A stretch of DNA of 64,000 bases. Origin: Hortaea werneckii. Taxonomy: Eukaryota; Ascomycota; Dothideomycetes; Mycosphaerellales; Teratosphaeriaceae. The notes below the pieces were generated by a model, which ran no database searches, was not told where the DNA came from, and worked only from the letters and a program-made list of their open reading frames with translations. Position numbers and translations under genes: made by a program. The stretch covers positions 1,302,001 through 1,366,000 of the forward strand of contig JBAOKB010000037.1 of NCBI GenBank assembly GCA_037044905.1. The letters run 5' to 3'. Below are positions 22,317 to 32,829 of this stretch, piece by piece. The stretch's first letter is position 1. Each line of letters begins with the position of its first letter.

Positions 22317-23930
22317 GGGATGAAAATTAGGGGGAGAAAACTTTTGACAATCGGGAGGTAATCTCTTCTCCTGACGCATTGAGCGCAGGGTTGGGGTTTT
22401 CCCAATCCGCTTATGATGGTTCGCTTGACGTCTATTGGCAATTTATGTGCATCAGGTTGGCGTTTTTCTGGGGGTTTGGCATGAAGTTGACGATTCGCAC
22501 TTTTTCCCCATATTGAAGCAGGGGGAGTGAAGGACCGGATGTTTACGATTAGGGACACACGCTGTGGACTTCACGGCGTTGGGAGCTTTCCTTCCTCGGG
22601 GGTACAAGCCGGCTGCGCCATTCTTTCGACCGAATGCGCTTCTTCATCCGGTGGTTGGGCTGTTAGTACTGTGTATACGCACCTCTCCTCGTTGGGAGCA
22701 AACGAGTCAAAATGAATATGGATGAATTTCTGTGGCTTCCTCGCTTTTCTTGGATGTTCAACCTGTTCTCTCTTTGGTTCTCTTACTCTTCCTGGCAAGG
22801 CAGATATCCCTTCGATGGAATGTTTTTTTTGCTATGGAGACATAGCTCCTTCTCTCCTTCCCCCTTTCCCGCCTTTGCCATGGATGTCGCTTATGTCATT
22901 AGACGGAGAGGAGGAGTGGACTAGGAAAAGAAGGACTTGTCTTTTTCTTTCGGGCCTCAGAATGTACTTCCTACCACTCTGTCTTCCCATCCACCTCCCT
23001 CCATAACCTTCCCCCATCGTCGGATGTTTGCGTCAGTCCACGTATCCTGGAGTGAATGATAAAGATGGTGGGTCTCGTCTGGCTACTGAGGGATGAGGAT
23101 GAGTGCATCGGAGGAAGGAGGCTTCTGCGAGATAGGTAAATGATGAGGGGCTGGCTTTGAGGGCGACGTCCCAAGATCGATGTTATTGCCGAACTGACTC
23201 CTTTCCCCTCTCTTCCGCGCTCGTTCTGTCTCTCTGACTCTCGATTCCTTTCTAGTTCTTCTTTTCTCTTTTTGTGTGATGATGATGCAAATAGTCTTTC
23301 CATAGATGAAGTGGGGAGATGGAATCCGTGGTTCCCCAAACCTTCTAAATAGCCCTCTGCTGACCTGTTCTCGAAGTAGAAGAGGAGGGAATATGTCGGG
23401 CTTTTGGTCCGGTCACTATGCTACGCCAATGTCTGATCATGGTGGCTTTGGCGTATGTGATAACGTAATCAACCTAAAATGAAGGAGTGACTGCATGTTG
23501 TGATCAAGAAGAGCATGCATAAGGCCCTCAGGGCCACAAACAGTCCTAGAGAGCATGAAAGTGATGAGAGACGATTTCAACCCGTGACAATGAGTTAACT
23601 GTACAATGTGGCCGCTGAAGGGCGAAGACTCTGCACTAAAATTGAGATTTTCTGAAGCTCTTTCTGCAGCAGTCTGCAAACATCTTCCCACAGCTAATAG
23701 GTTGAGCTCCATAAGTATTCATGGCAATTTCAATGACGGTCATGAGCCAGAAGGCGATGGAGCAGAGCAGTAAACCAAGCAAAGCCCCTTCGCCCTACGT
23801 CAGGCGCAACAACTAAGAACCACTTTCGAAGTCCTATTAGATCTGAGAGAAATCGCTGGTAAGTCTTCTGAATGGTCCAAAGATCCAGAACGCTTTTCGG
23901 ATCGGTCATCAGCTTGAAAACTACCACACC
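22317..23930. other. Intergenic, 1.6 kb, convergent 3' ends
   Basis: Lies between the plus-strand chitin synthase and a minus-strand SDR. Pyrimidine-rich and without any supported coding frame. A frame at 23437-23712 (minus) has no family resemblance. Confidence 0.55.
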
Positions 23931-24928
23931 TTACATCTGCCGATCAGTCGACCGAATGACATCTTCCCATTCTTCAAGCATCTTCAACGTCGCCTCGGTC
24001 TGCTCCTTAATCTTCACGAACGCATCATTCCCAATCGGCAAAGCGAGCGGGAGCTCTCTCCCCTGTCCTACCCCTTCACCCTTCACAAGGTCGATAACGA
24101 GTCGAGCCGCTTTGGCGGTGTCGCCAGGCTGATTGCCATGGAGGGTGGGGACTAAGTCGGTACACATCTTCTTCAACGCGGGATATTCGCCCCAATCGGC
24201 GCCCAGGGCTCTCTCGTGCTTTTGGGGTTTGGCAACCTCGCTTACGAAGTACCCAGGGTTGATGATCAGGGTTTTGATGTAATCGATCCCTTCGGTTTTC
24301 AATTCGGCCACGAAGGTCTTGAGGAGCTCTGGAGGGTAGCGTGAGCCTTTGCTTCTAGCATTGCTCTTTCTCCAGTGAAAGGTACAGTTTGACTTACGAT
24401 CAAGTGCACTCTTCGAAGCTGAGTAGCTGCCTGTGGCAGGTACTGTCTCCCACCATGCATTGATGGAGCTGTTCGCCACAATGTGGCCGCTCTTCTGCTC
24501 CCGCCAATGAGGCATCAAAGCGGCTATCAGATTGAGGGTGGCGATTGTGTTCGTTTGGAGATGCTCGGATAATGTGTTGGTCAGCCTCCAAAGCACTGTC
24601 AGCCGTGTCTGGTCAATATCCATCCTGTGATGGGTGAGACATGCGCGAGATTTTCCACGGGGTCAAACTCGGCATATCCTGCGTTCGAGAGGAGCACGTC
24701 GATGCGGCCGTAGATTCCTAGGGCCTGTTGTACCTTCTCCCTAATGTTAGGGAATGGGTCATTGACGTCCAATTGCATTGTGGTAGCGCCCATGGCCTTC
24801 AGTCCGTCCAAGCTCTGGACATTTCGTGCCGTAGCAATGACATAGTCCCCTTTGGCCAATATGGCTTTGGCGAATTCGGCCCCGAATCCGGTGCTGCAGC
24901 CTGTTACAAACCAAACGAGTTGTGGCAT
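23931..24928 (-). CDS. Short-chain dehydrogenase/reductase (classical SDR)
   Basis: Best model has exons 24928-24641, 24563-24398 and 24346-23931 (289 residues, usual SDR length). Shown directly: the NAD(P)-binding TGCSTGFG near the N-terminus, SNAGYAEF (NAG motif), NSSINAWW, and the catalytic YSASK. Intron 2 (51 nt, GTAAGT...AAAG) is well supported. Intron 1 (77 nt) needs the weak donor GTCTCA and acceptor CCGAG. It is chosen because it restores both phase and an ENLAHHLQTNTI-like helix, so that junction is uncertain. The substrate is unknown. The sequence belongs to the fungal group of SDRs annotated as oxidoreductases or 3-oxoacyl-ACP-reductase-like enzymes. No cluster partner is evident. 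Confidence 0.82.
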
Positions 24929-25824
24929 TGCGTCTTTGTGGAAGGGATTGATGGATGGGAGTTCAGTCCTACTTCGATAGCAACGTAGGTAAAGAAAAAT
25001 TGATTGTAGTCAATCGTCAGTCAGAAAGCTATGAAGTAGATGAGATGAGGAGAGTCATGCAAGTAGTAGCGATAATGCCCACTCGCGGACTTAGGACCTC
25101 TTAAAGCCCAGAAGGATTCCTCGCCGTCTCACGAAACCAATGGCGGTGGCTATCTGAGATGTCATGGCACCGCGCTCGGTGGAGTTAGGATCACTGTACA
25201 TCTTAGCGATGTGTCCAACGTCACGCATGTCATCAATGGCTTCCGAGGAGTGAGATGGGGCCGGCCAGAACCAATTGCCGCGAGCAGGCTTCTCTCAATA
25301 ATTACTCGGACCAATCTGGATATGTGCCTGGGAAATCGATGCTGACGGTCAGCTGCAGCTGCAACAATCGTCATGTTCGAGGTATGCCAATGGAGCCCAG
25401 AGTATGACATCTCACGTCAGCTGTGTGCTCTCCCTCGATGCTGTGCGGCCAGAGTCATGGAAGCTCGAGTTTATCAAGATGTCGCTGTACGAGGACGTCT
25501 ATGGCTTGCTCAATGAAGTTGGCACTTGACTAGTATCAGCGTGAAGCATCTGCCAAAGGTTTTTCTTCTTCTTCTGTTTTTTTTTTATCTCTTTTTGTTT
25601 CCTGGTCTTGAAAAGAGACGCTGAATCTCCAACAGTGTCGCTTGAGGTTGGTCGAATTTGGAAGCTTGACTGATGGCAACGCGGACGGAGACCTCGGTCC
25701 GAGATCGGTCCCACCCACAGCGAAAGATGGACTTCACCTACCTAGAGTTTATAGACTTCGCCAAAACACCACTGGAGGGTCAATCAAATGCTGGAGAATA
25801 GTTGAGACGCAGAAGTACATCGAC
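24929..25824. promoter_or_regulatory. Divergent intergenic region between SDR and hydrolase
   Basis: Contains the promoters of both divergent genes. Includes a pyrimidine-rich CTTCTTCTTCTG/T9 tract at 25560-25600. No other gene is supported. Confidence 0.45.
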
Positions 25825-26934
25825 ATGGCAGGAAGTAGCACGTTCACCTGGGCCCATGCCCTCCAGCTCCATTCAAGCCTGTCCCCATTCGAATCGCCAC
25901 TCCCAGGAACCCATGCCGCATTTGCCGACGTCAAACCCGTATCGTGGAAACGCATGAACATCGCTGGAATCCTGTTGACAGTCTATGGCTTGCAAGAACT
26001 TGCTTCAGATGCCTCGGACGTAACGTGCTTATGGCTCCTTCACGGCAGAGGGGATACGCAAGACAGCATGGCATACACTGCTGCGAGTCTACTCAATGCC
26101 TGGAATGGCCGACGGCAATACAGGCAGAAAGGTCTCATATGTATCTGCTTCGACCAGCGAAACCACGGTAGCCGGATGATAGACGATAGAGCCAACGTGA
26201 GCTGGAAGCAAGGTAATCCAACCCACGGCCAGGACATGTTCAACCTGTATTCTGGCACAGCTTCCGATCTCTCCGTCCTCATCACCCAACTTCCGCAATA
26301 CTTGCCTTTCCAACTTTCTGAGCATCTATGTGCGGGTGTCAGCTTAGGTGGACACGCAACGTGGCAAATCCTGGTCAGCGAACCAAGGGTGACCGCTGGG
26401 ATTGTAGTCATCGGCTGTCCTGACTACGTTCGCTTGATGACCGATCGAGCTATCCGCAGTGAGCTACCAACAACCACTGACAGCGATCCTCCCGGTCGTA
26501 ACTTCCTCGGCTCGAACGACTTCCCGGCGTCGCTCATCTCATCAGTCGAGGCTTACGATCCAGCCGGCGTTTTCCTTGGCGAGTTGGACACAGTCACAGG
26601 CGAAGACCATCTACACATGCCGTCTGTAGCGGAACAAGCACGTCTCCGACCTCTGCTAAACAACAGGCTAGGTGGCAAGAAGATCCTCGTCATGGGAGGT
26701 GGTAAAGACAAACTTGTGCCTCCGTCATGCGGCGAGCCCTTCATCACTTGGCTGAAGAAAGCCGTCGATCCTGTCTACGGCTGGTCTCGAGACAGCGGGG
26801 TGGAAGTAGAGGATATCATCGATCCGGACGCACGTCATGAGTTCTCTGCGCGGATGCGCAAGGAGGCTGAGAGGTGGATATGTGAAGTCATGGCTGGCGA
26901 GAAGTCCCGCGGTGGCTACGAAAGTAAGATGTGA
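25825..26934 (+). CDS. Alpha/beta hydrolase
   Basis: Single exon, 369 residues from MAGSSTFTW. The frame is open further upstream to 25642, but that part shows no domain and lies in leader-like DNA. Alpha/beta-hydrolase features: LWLLHGRGDTQDS (oxyanion-hole HG), CFDQRNHGS, nucleophile elbow GVSLGGH (Ser near residue 172), GGGKDKLVP (acid Asp near 294) and DARHEFS (His near 337). No signal peptide, so probably cytosolic. It resembles fungal prolyl-oligopeptidase/esterase-like hydrolases of unknown substrate. Confidence 0.85.
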   Translation: MAGSSTFTWAHALQLHSSLSPFESPLPGTHAAFADVKPVSWKRMNIAGILLTVYGLQELASDASDVTCLWLLHGRGDTQDSMAYTAASLLNAWNGRRQYRQKGLICICFDQRNHGSRMIDDRANVSWKQGNPTHGQDMFNLYSGTASDLSVLITQLPQYLPFQLSEHLCAGVSLGGHATWQILVSEPRVTAGIVVIGCPDYVRLMTDRAIRSELPTTTDSDPPGRNFLGSNDFPASLISSVEAYDPAGVFLGELDTVTGEDHLHMPSVAEQARLRPLLNNRLGGKKILVMGGGKDKLVPPSCGEPFITWLKKAVDPVYGWSRDSGVEVEDIIDPDARHEFSARMRKEAERWICEVMAGEKSRGGYESKM

Positions 26935-27558
26935 GGTGGATGATTGGAAGCGTATGATGAGTATCATTCGCAGTATTTGTTGCCGAAGCAACATGTTGCT
27001 GTTCCTGTGGCATGGTCTGATGTTTTGTCATGCCCCTGCGATTTTACTGCGACGGTGACGAGGGAGAGCAACTTGACGATCAATGCAGTGCTTTTCTGTT
27101 GAAACCGATTGCATTATCTGGCTTGAGCAGGGGTGGTAGCTAGCCAGACCGTTTCTGAGTAGGCTCGACATATACCTGCTAGCGGCCTACCAGTGCTCTA
27201 CTCGACTTCTAATATGGTGAGCGCAACGAGACCGTGAAATAGTTCGATGCAACTGCTGAAGACATAAAGATCGGGTAGTGCTCCAGGACGCCACGGTCGA
27301 GCGCTGCTCTGTGTAGGCTATACTATAGTACTATTCAGGCGCTTCATCAAAGATGATTGACTTCAAACAATCGCGTATAGATTTGACATGCTTTACCGCT
27401 GCAAACGCACATGCCGGAAGGCAGTAAAAGCCCAGCTGAACCAATCGTTGATTAGTAATCAAAACATCGACTTCTGCCATCTGCTGCTGGGCAACCTCAG
27501 CTTCCGTCTCTCAGTGCGTTGTTGTGACTGCACAGTGTCTCAAGACTCATGAGCATCG
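26935..27558. other. Intergenic, 0.6 kb
   Basis: Tandem genes. Nothing beyond the presumed 3' UTR and promoter sequence is seen. Confidence 0.5.
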
Positions 27559-28371
27559 ATGGCAACGAAGGCTGAAACCCACGATGCGCCCCATACTACG
27601 GCAGAAGGTCAGTAATCACAGCCAAATTGATTTACTTGCCTGACAAGCCCGTTAGGAATCGTGTTATTAGATGGAGGGAAAAGCTGCCAAGTCACTCGCT
27701 TTAACGACATTGTCAAGAAGTCTGGGTCGAGAGTTCGAAGGGAAGAAGGCAATGCTTTGATTTTCGCTCGTGATATTGGGCTTCCTGTGCCGCGGGTGCT
27801 TGACATCTCGGACGCCGAGAAAGGTCACACCATAACGATGGAATATATTGACGCCGTTTGCCTGGAAGATGCATGGCCGGATCTCTCATCCGAACAGAGA
27901 CTCTCCATCGCTCGTGATCTCCAAGCGATAGTCACAAAAATGCGCTTCTACTCTTACGATTCGATCAGTGGCTGTGAGGGTCCGCTCCATCTCTGTCGCA
28001 CATACACCAGCTCTGTTGGCGGGCCTTTTCAGAGCGAGTCTGCCTTCAACGACTTTGCGTACGACTACGTCAAGACCATTCCACGAGACATTCGGAAATG
28101 TCTCGTTCAAAGATTGCCGACAGACAGTCGCTTCGTCTTCACTCACGGAGATCTTTCGCCACGTAACATCTTCATCAAAGAAGATCGGCTTTACGCGATT
28201 ATAGATATGGAGTACAGCGGCTGGTACCCAGAGTATTGGGAATACGTCAAGTTCTTCGAGTGTGTGACCGGCTGCAAAGGTTGGAAAGATCTCGCCGATG
28301 TCATATTCGAAACTACATACCCTACACAGTTGCTCATTACCCAGGCAAGCTTACGATGGCAAAGGCCGTAG
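27559..28371 (+). CDS. Aminoglycoside phosphotransferase-like kinase (APH family)
   Basis: Exons 27559-27607 and 27656-28371 with a 48-nt intron (GTCAGT...GTTAG) give about 254 residues. The first exon encodes MATKAETHDAPHTTAEG and the join restores IVLLDGG. Kinase features: the catalytic loop FTHGDLSPRNIF (HxDxxxxN) and the metal-binding IIDMEYSGWYP, with PEYWEYVKF following, as in fungal phosphotransferase-family (APH, PF01636-like) proteins. The N-lobe is short, with EEGNALIFARDIGLPVPRVL. Many such proteins are found in fungal accessory genomes with unknown substrates. The C-terminal TTYPTQLLITQ end may be followed by a missed exon. Confidence 0.8.
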
Positions 28372-29027
28372 CTGTGGCATATTCGAGAATTCAAGGCCTG
28401 CAGACGTACAGCGTTTACTCATATTCAATCCACTCATGGAGATACGAAAGCGGTCAAAATACCGTGCTGGCCATGAGCTAAAGTCGCAATTCAAAAGCTC
28501 GTTCTCATCGGTCCAGAGCGAGTGTCTGTCTCATTTAGCATACGAAGAAGACTTTGATTCTTCCGATTATTCTGGCGAGGAAAGCTTGACTGGAAGAACC
28601 CAAAATTAGTATCAGGGTAGAAGCGATTGGCTCGTCTATCTATTTAGCTCCGATTTGCTTTGCCCTCTACATGCTCGGGAGCAAATTCACGCCGTTTTAT
28701 AGGCCCAAATTGGAAAGCTATATGCCGGATGTTGCATACGAAGCGGCAATGTGCAGGCCGCATAGTGTAGCTGCTGCGAAGCGCCATGGGAGCTGTAACC
28801 GCCGGTATGTCTATGTTCTCAGAGGTGGGCCATTGTGATCTTACTATAAAGGCAGATACCGCCCCGCTTTGTATAGAGAGTTCAAAACGAATCACCAGTC
28901 AGATAGTATGTTCCACTAAGCTGCAAAGCTGCTCTACCCAGCAACACAGTTAGTCGACCGACGTTAGTACGGGCAGGGGGAGGCCTTTACGGTGTTGCCC
29001 AACTACGCCACTGACAACTTGGACATA
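28372..29027. other. Intergenic, about 0.65 kb
   Basis: No supported gene. An overlapping short frame at 28298-28609 has no family resemblance. Confidence 0.45.
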
Positions 29028-29621
29028 ATTAGGCATAATTGCAGCATTGAAGCTTAGTCCACAAGAAGAGGGCATAGGAAGAAATCTCCTACGCTATTGT
29101 GGCATTGATTGTAACACGCACAAGAATGGGCAAGTGGACTACCTTTCTTAGCAGAGGCAGCCTCTGAGCATGACTGATGACACACTACAGCTGCCCAGAG
29201 CTCCGCACACATCAGCGTTGTCGTGTTCAAAGGAAGCCCCTTGGACTATCCGCAATACCGTCACACATCGCTCTGGATCCGTTTCGCCGATGGAAGCTCG
29301 CCATTCCTGGCACACATTGTCGGTCCGCTCCAGAGCTTTGAATTTGAGACCAAGGAAATGCACGACCCTACCACGACTCGTTCTTTTGCTAAATTGATCT
29401 CTGTTGGCTGGTTGAATGCCAACTGGACGTTATCGCAGGTTCTGGCTTTCCTGCAGAACGTCCGTATTGATCATTTTGATCGGGAGTTCAACTGTCAGAC
29501 TTGGGTTGAGAGGGCTTTGAAGTCGTTGAAAGACTTGCGGGTTTTGTCGCCAGCTGAATACGACCTTGGTATCAATGGCATGGTTGACGCCATTGCCGAA
29601 GCCGAAGACGAAGAGTCATGA
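29028..29621 (+). CDS. Hypothetical protein with NCQTWVE motif, 5' end unresolved
   Basis: The last exon is 29191-29621, after a CTACAG acceptor, and reads to EAEDEES. It has YRHTSLWIRFADGS, then a buried-strand pattern (LAHIVGP), then FNCQTWVERALKSL. A likely preceding exon ends at 29110 (GTAACA donor) and is open from 29028, after an AATTAG with an upstream CTGAC branch site, reading LSPQEEGIGRNLLRYCGID. The start codon lies further upstream and was not found. The His-x(n)-NC-Q layout recalls small papain-fold (NlpC/LRAT-like) proteins, which is only an inference. The family appears widespread in Pezizomycotina as uncharacterised proteins. Confidence 0.55.
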
Positions 29622-30414
29622 TCTTTTTGACAGCTGTAACAGGGCACGGTAAAATTTACAAGACTTCTCCGCTGGACATCATTTTTGACTCTCAGTGCAA
29701 AGCAGTCCGCATTCGGTAGAGGGGCAGGCGGTACAGAGGGAGAAAGGAGAGCAAGATAGATGGGAGGCTCCCAGTCTGGAACTTCCAGCACGGCTTGAGT
29801 AAATTGTGCTCTTGCTGAGCGTTGCGTGAGCACGGGTATGGTCTGGGTACAGAGGAGAGGCCTTCATGCCGTGGAAGTCCCAAGGATGATTGGGATAAAG
29901 AGTGGATTACATAGTATCGGTATTACTCATAGAGAGGTTACATGCCGGTAAGTGGCTCCTGCTGCCATATTTTACAGTTTCAAAGCAGGCATCGTCTTCG
30001 ATGCCTGCTTCCAGCGAGAAAGCCCGCATTCTGTTTGGAATGGAAACGGGGTTTGGTGCGAAACATACGCTCCATCGTTAAAGCTCCCTTGGTGTTTGCT
30101 AGTTGCTCTCTGAGAGGGAGCTACAGCGCCACTCTCGACCTGATCGGTACAGGGGAGCCATGAGGGGTGGGCTGTAGGGCAGAACAGATTTTCCGGGGTA
30201 TCCTCCGGCTGCCTAACGAGGAGAGAGTGGCGGACTTTCCCTTTGATGTCTTAAGGGGTTGGCCCTGCTCTACACCGATCATCATTTCGAGCTGAGGCTA
30301 AATCGTTGTTGTCGAAGGAGACTACGTTGTGGGAAGCTGCAACTGTGGTGTTGTAAGTCGGCGGCTCTGTTCTCAGATGTACTTGCTTGAAAACCAGACA
30401 GAGTCCAAAGCTGG
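29622..30414. other. Intergenic, 0.8 kb, convergent 3' ends
   Basis: Between the NCQ-motif gene (plus) and MRM1 (minus). Only short unsupported frames are present. Confidence 0.5.
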
Positions 30415-32487
30415 TTAGAACCCCAAATCACCTTGCCTTGCTTTCTCCGCCGCTGTGGTGCCCATAGCCGGTTTCCTCATAAAAGCCTCAATCAACACTC
30501 CCGCAGCAACACCCACGTTCAGACTGTCCACGCCCACGTCGCCAACTGCCCGGTTGGTCTTCTCCTCGGCCTCAATACTAATTAAGTGATCCGCTTTGGA
30601 GGTGAGGTTATTCCGTAACCCTTCCCCTTCAGCACCTAGCATCAGAATCACAGGTGCACGGGCGAGGGGAGAGTCGAGGGAGACGGCAGTCGTGGTTGTC
30701 TGTCGCGAGACATCTCTCGCTGTCGCCTGTCCAGGCAACGCCGGCGCGACGGAAGCATAGATCCTCCACCCTGCTTTTGCGGAGTCGAAGACGAAATTGG
30801 CCGGTTTGGGTAGGGCGAGCAGTTGGACGGCTTCGCATGCTCCGCTCGACGCTTTGGCTAGCACGGCGGACGCGAGCGGTGCGCAGGTGTTAGTTGCGAT
30901 GGCTACGGCGTCAGCCCCGTAGAAGTGCGCGGTGCGCATTACTGAACCGAGGTTGGCGGGGTCGAGGATCCCGTCTAGCATGATCACGAAGGGGTAGCGC
31001 CAGCCCTTTGTGGAGGTTGATAGTGCGCTTGGAGCGCCATTGACCGCAATGTCTTCCGCGCTCTGTCGATCGAGAGTCAAGGGGATGATGGATGTTTTTA
31101 GATCTGGCTTGGATAAGCTCAGGGTAGGTGGGGCAGGGAGTTTGGAGGTTTCCAGGACCACGCCGTTGTGTGGTCGGTCTCCTGACATTTTGTCGAGGAG
31201 CTTGATACTCGCGTCGCCTTCTAGGGGGACTTGGTTCCTGCGTGCCAGGTCGAGGATGTTTCGGATGGTGCCTGCGGAGTCGGAAGATCGGTCTTGAGCT
31301 CCGCGCGAAACGTAGAGATGATGAATTCTCCGCCGCTTTGCACGCAGGGCTGCAAGGACAACGTTGCTGCCGTAGAGGAACTCGGACGCCGCAGTGCTAT
31401 AAGGAATGGACAACGGCATCTCCTCCTTGGCATTGCCATTGTCGCTCTCGGTGGGTTTGTCTCCAGTCTCAGAAGCCCTATCTCCATTCTCAATGGCCTT
31501 GTCTGGGCGCCCTTCTGGCTGATGAGGACTATATCTATTGGTAGGATCTGGCAGACGGCCGTAAACTGCCCGATCAGGACCAGGGACCTGCACGCCGGCA
31601 GGCCCACGTGGATCAAACCACAGCTGAAAGCCTTGCTGTTTCTCGTCTCTCCTACAAGAGATGCCAAGCACTACTCCGTCTTTCTTCGCCTTTCCGTTCC
31701 GCCGGAGCTTATACGGAGGATAAAAGGGCTGCTGGTGCTCTCCCGCCTTGTCTTCAGACTCCGTAGTTGAGGCAACTTTGGCTAAAACAGTCAAGCGCTT
31801 GCGGAGTTTGGCCTGGGAGAGGTACCCTCGAAGCAGTCCTAGGTAAGAAAGGTCATCGAAGATCTCCTGGAGACGAGAATCGGGAGGCGTGAAGATCTTG
31901 CCGGGTTCTGCGTCCGGGAAGCTTGAGGCTTGGATGCTATCTAGCAATGAGCGGATTCGCTCCACGGAGCCCCTTTCCTCCCTTTCCACCCGTCTTATGC
32001 CGTAGCGCCCTGACGACACGTGCAGTACATCCACGCCGTCTATGTTCTCCCTATACGGTCTTCTTCGCTTGGCTACATTGCCCCGCCCTTCCCACGGAGG
32101 TCGTATACTTGCCCGCCCCTTCCACGGTTTCTCGTCTCTCGCGCCGCCCTGCTGAGAATCATTTTCCTCATGCCGGGGTGGATTTTCCCTGTCAGCCTCT
32201 CTCTCCCACCTTTGGATCTCCGCGAACGATGGAAGGCCATCGACTGACTTGGGCTTTCCTGCCCTCTTGTATTCTCGAAATTTCTTCAGCAAGTTCCGGC
32301 TTTCGCTTGATTGATTCGATTCAGTCGCGCGAAGACCACGATTGATGGCGCCGGTGGTGGAAACGCCGCGGCGCTGCGGATGGAGGCATCGCTGCGCAAT
32401 GAAGATGTCGTAGCAGCGGAGGTAGAAGTCTTTGCGATGGAGAGACCGCATGGTACGGTACTGCGAGGATAAGGGGTGGGAAAGCAT
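30415..32487 (-). CDS. mrm1: Mitochondrial large-rRNA 2'-O-methyltransferase Mrm1 (SpoU/TrmD fold)
   Basis: Single-exon frame of 690 residues. An Arg/Ser-rich N-terminus (SLHRKDFYLRCYDIFIAQRC) is a plausible mitochondrial presequence. A long charged linker follows, then the SpoU substrate-binding domain (FLYGSNVVLAALRAKRRRIH, residues about 385-430) and the SPOUT methyltransferase domain with its three motifs: LDGILDPANLGSVMRTAHFY (motif 1), LMLGAEGEGLRNNL (motif 2) and VDSLNVGVAAGVLIEAF (motif 3). Yeast Mrm1 methylates the 2'-O of a conserved G in the peptidyl-transferase loop of the large mitochondrial rRNA. The acidic insert before motif 1 makes the protein longer than yeast Mrm1. Confidence 0.92.
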   Translation of the reverse strand: MLSHPLSSQYRTMRSLHRKDFYLRCYDIFIAQRCLHPQRRGVSTTGAINRGLRATESNQSSESRNLLKKFREYKRAGKPKSVDGLPSFAEIQRWEREADRENPPRHEENDSQQGGARDEKPWKGRASIRPPWEGRGNVAKRRRPYRENIDGVDVLHVSSGRYGIRRVEREERGSVERIRSLLDSIQASSFPDAEPGKIFTPPDSRLQEIFDDLSYLGLLRGYLSQAKLRKRLTVLAKVASTTESEDKAGEHQQPFYPPYKLRRNGKAKKDGVVLGISCRRDEKQQGFQLWFDPRGPAGVQVPGPDRAVYGRLPDPTNRYSPHQPEGRPDKAIENGDRASETGDKPTESDNGNAKEEMPLSIPYSTAASEFLYGSNVVLAALRAKRRRIHHLYVSRGAQDRSSDSAGTIRNILDLARRNQVPLEGDASIKLLDKMSGDRPHNGVVLETSKLPAPPTLSLSKPDLKTSIIPLTLDRQSAEDIAVNGAPSALSTSTKGWRYPFVIMLDGILDPANLGSVMRTAHFYGADAVAIATNTCAPLASAVLAKASSGACEAVQLLALPKPANFVFDSAKAGWRIYASVAPALPGQATARDVSRQTTTTAVSLDSPLARAPVILMLGAEGEGLRNNLTSKADHLISIEAEEKTNRAVGDVGVDSLNVGVAAGVLIEAFMRKPAMGTTAAEKARQGDLGF

Positions 32488-32811
32488 GCACGATGCTTCA
32501 CATTACTACGCGTTGAATACCGAGCATGAGGTGAGGATCATAGTATGCAGTGTATAGTAATTTACAGTAAATTACTTCAGCGTCCATGGACCTTGGGCGA
32601 TGGCCCATGAAGTTTCGCGCGGAGATCAATCAATATCTGATTGGTCTATTCGGCAAGCTTCTGGGCTTCATCTCCTCCACGCTTCCCCACTTAACACGAA
32701 CCTGACGCGCCCCAGCCGGCTACTGATCGTTACGTGACACTGGAGGCAACCTTGCCCTTTGCCGCGTCTACCGACCAACGCAAGGCTGCTCTGACGGCGG
32801 CGAGGTTACCG
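32488..32811. promoter_or_regulatory. Divergent promoter region of MRM1 and the remodeler gene
   Basis: 324 bp between divergent start codons. No specific site is claimed. Confidence 0.5.
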
Positions 32812-32829
32812 ATGATGATGATGATGATG
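32812..32829 (+). repeat. (ATG)6 at the start of the remodeler gene
   Basis: Six tandem in-frame ATG triplets. Any of them could serve as initiator, giving one to six N-terminal Met before THDSDDDDEL. Confidence 0.95.

Noticed and set aside
21516..22379. Antisense frame of 287 codons over the chitin synthase
   Set aside because: Composition artefact (Glu/Gly/Val repeats) of the C-rich sense strand.
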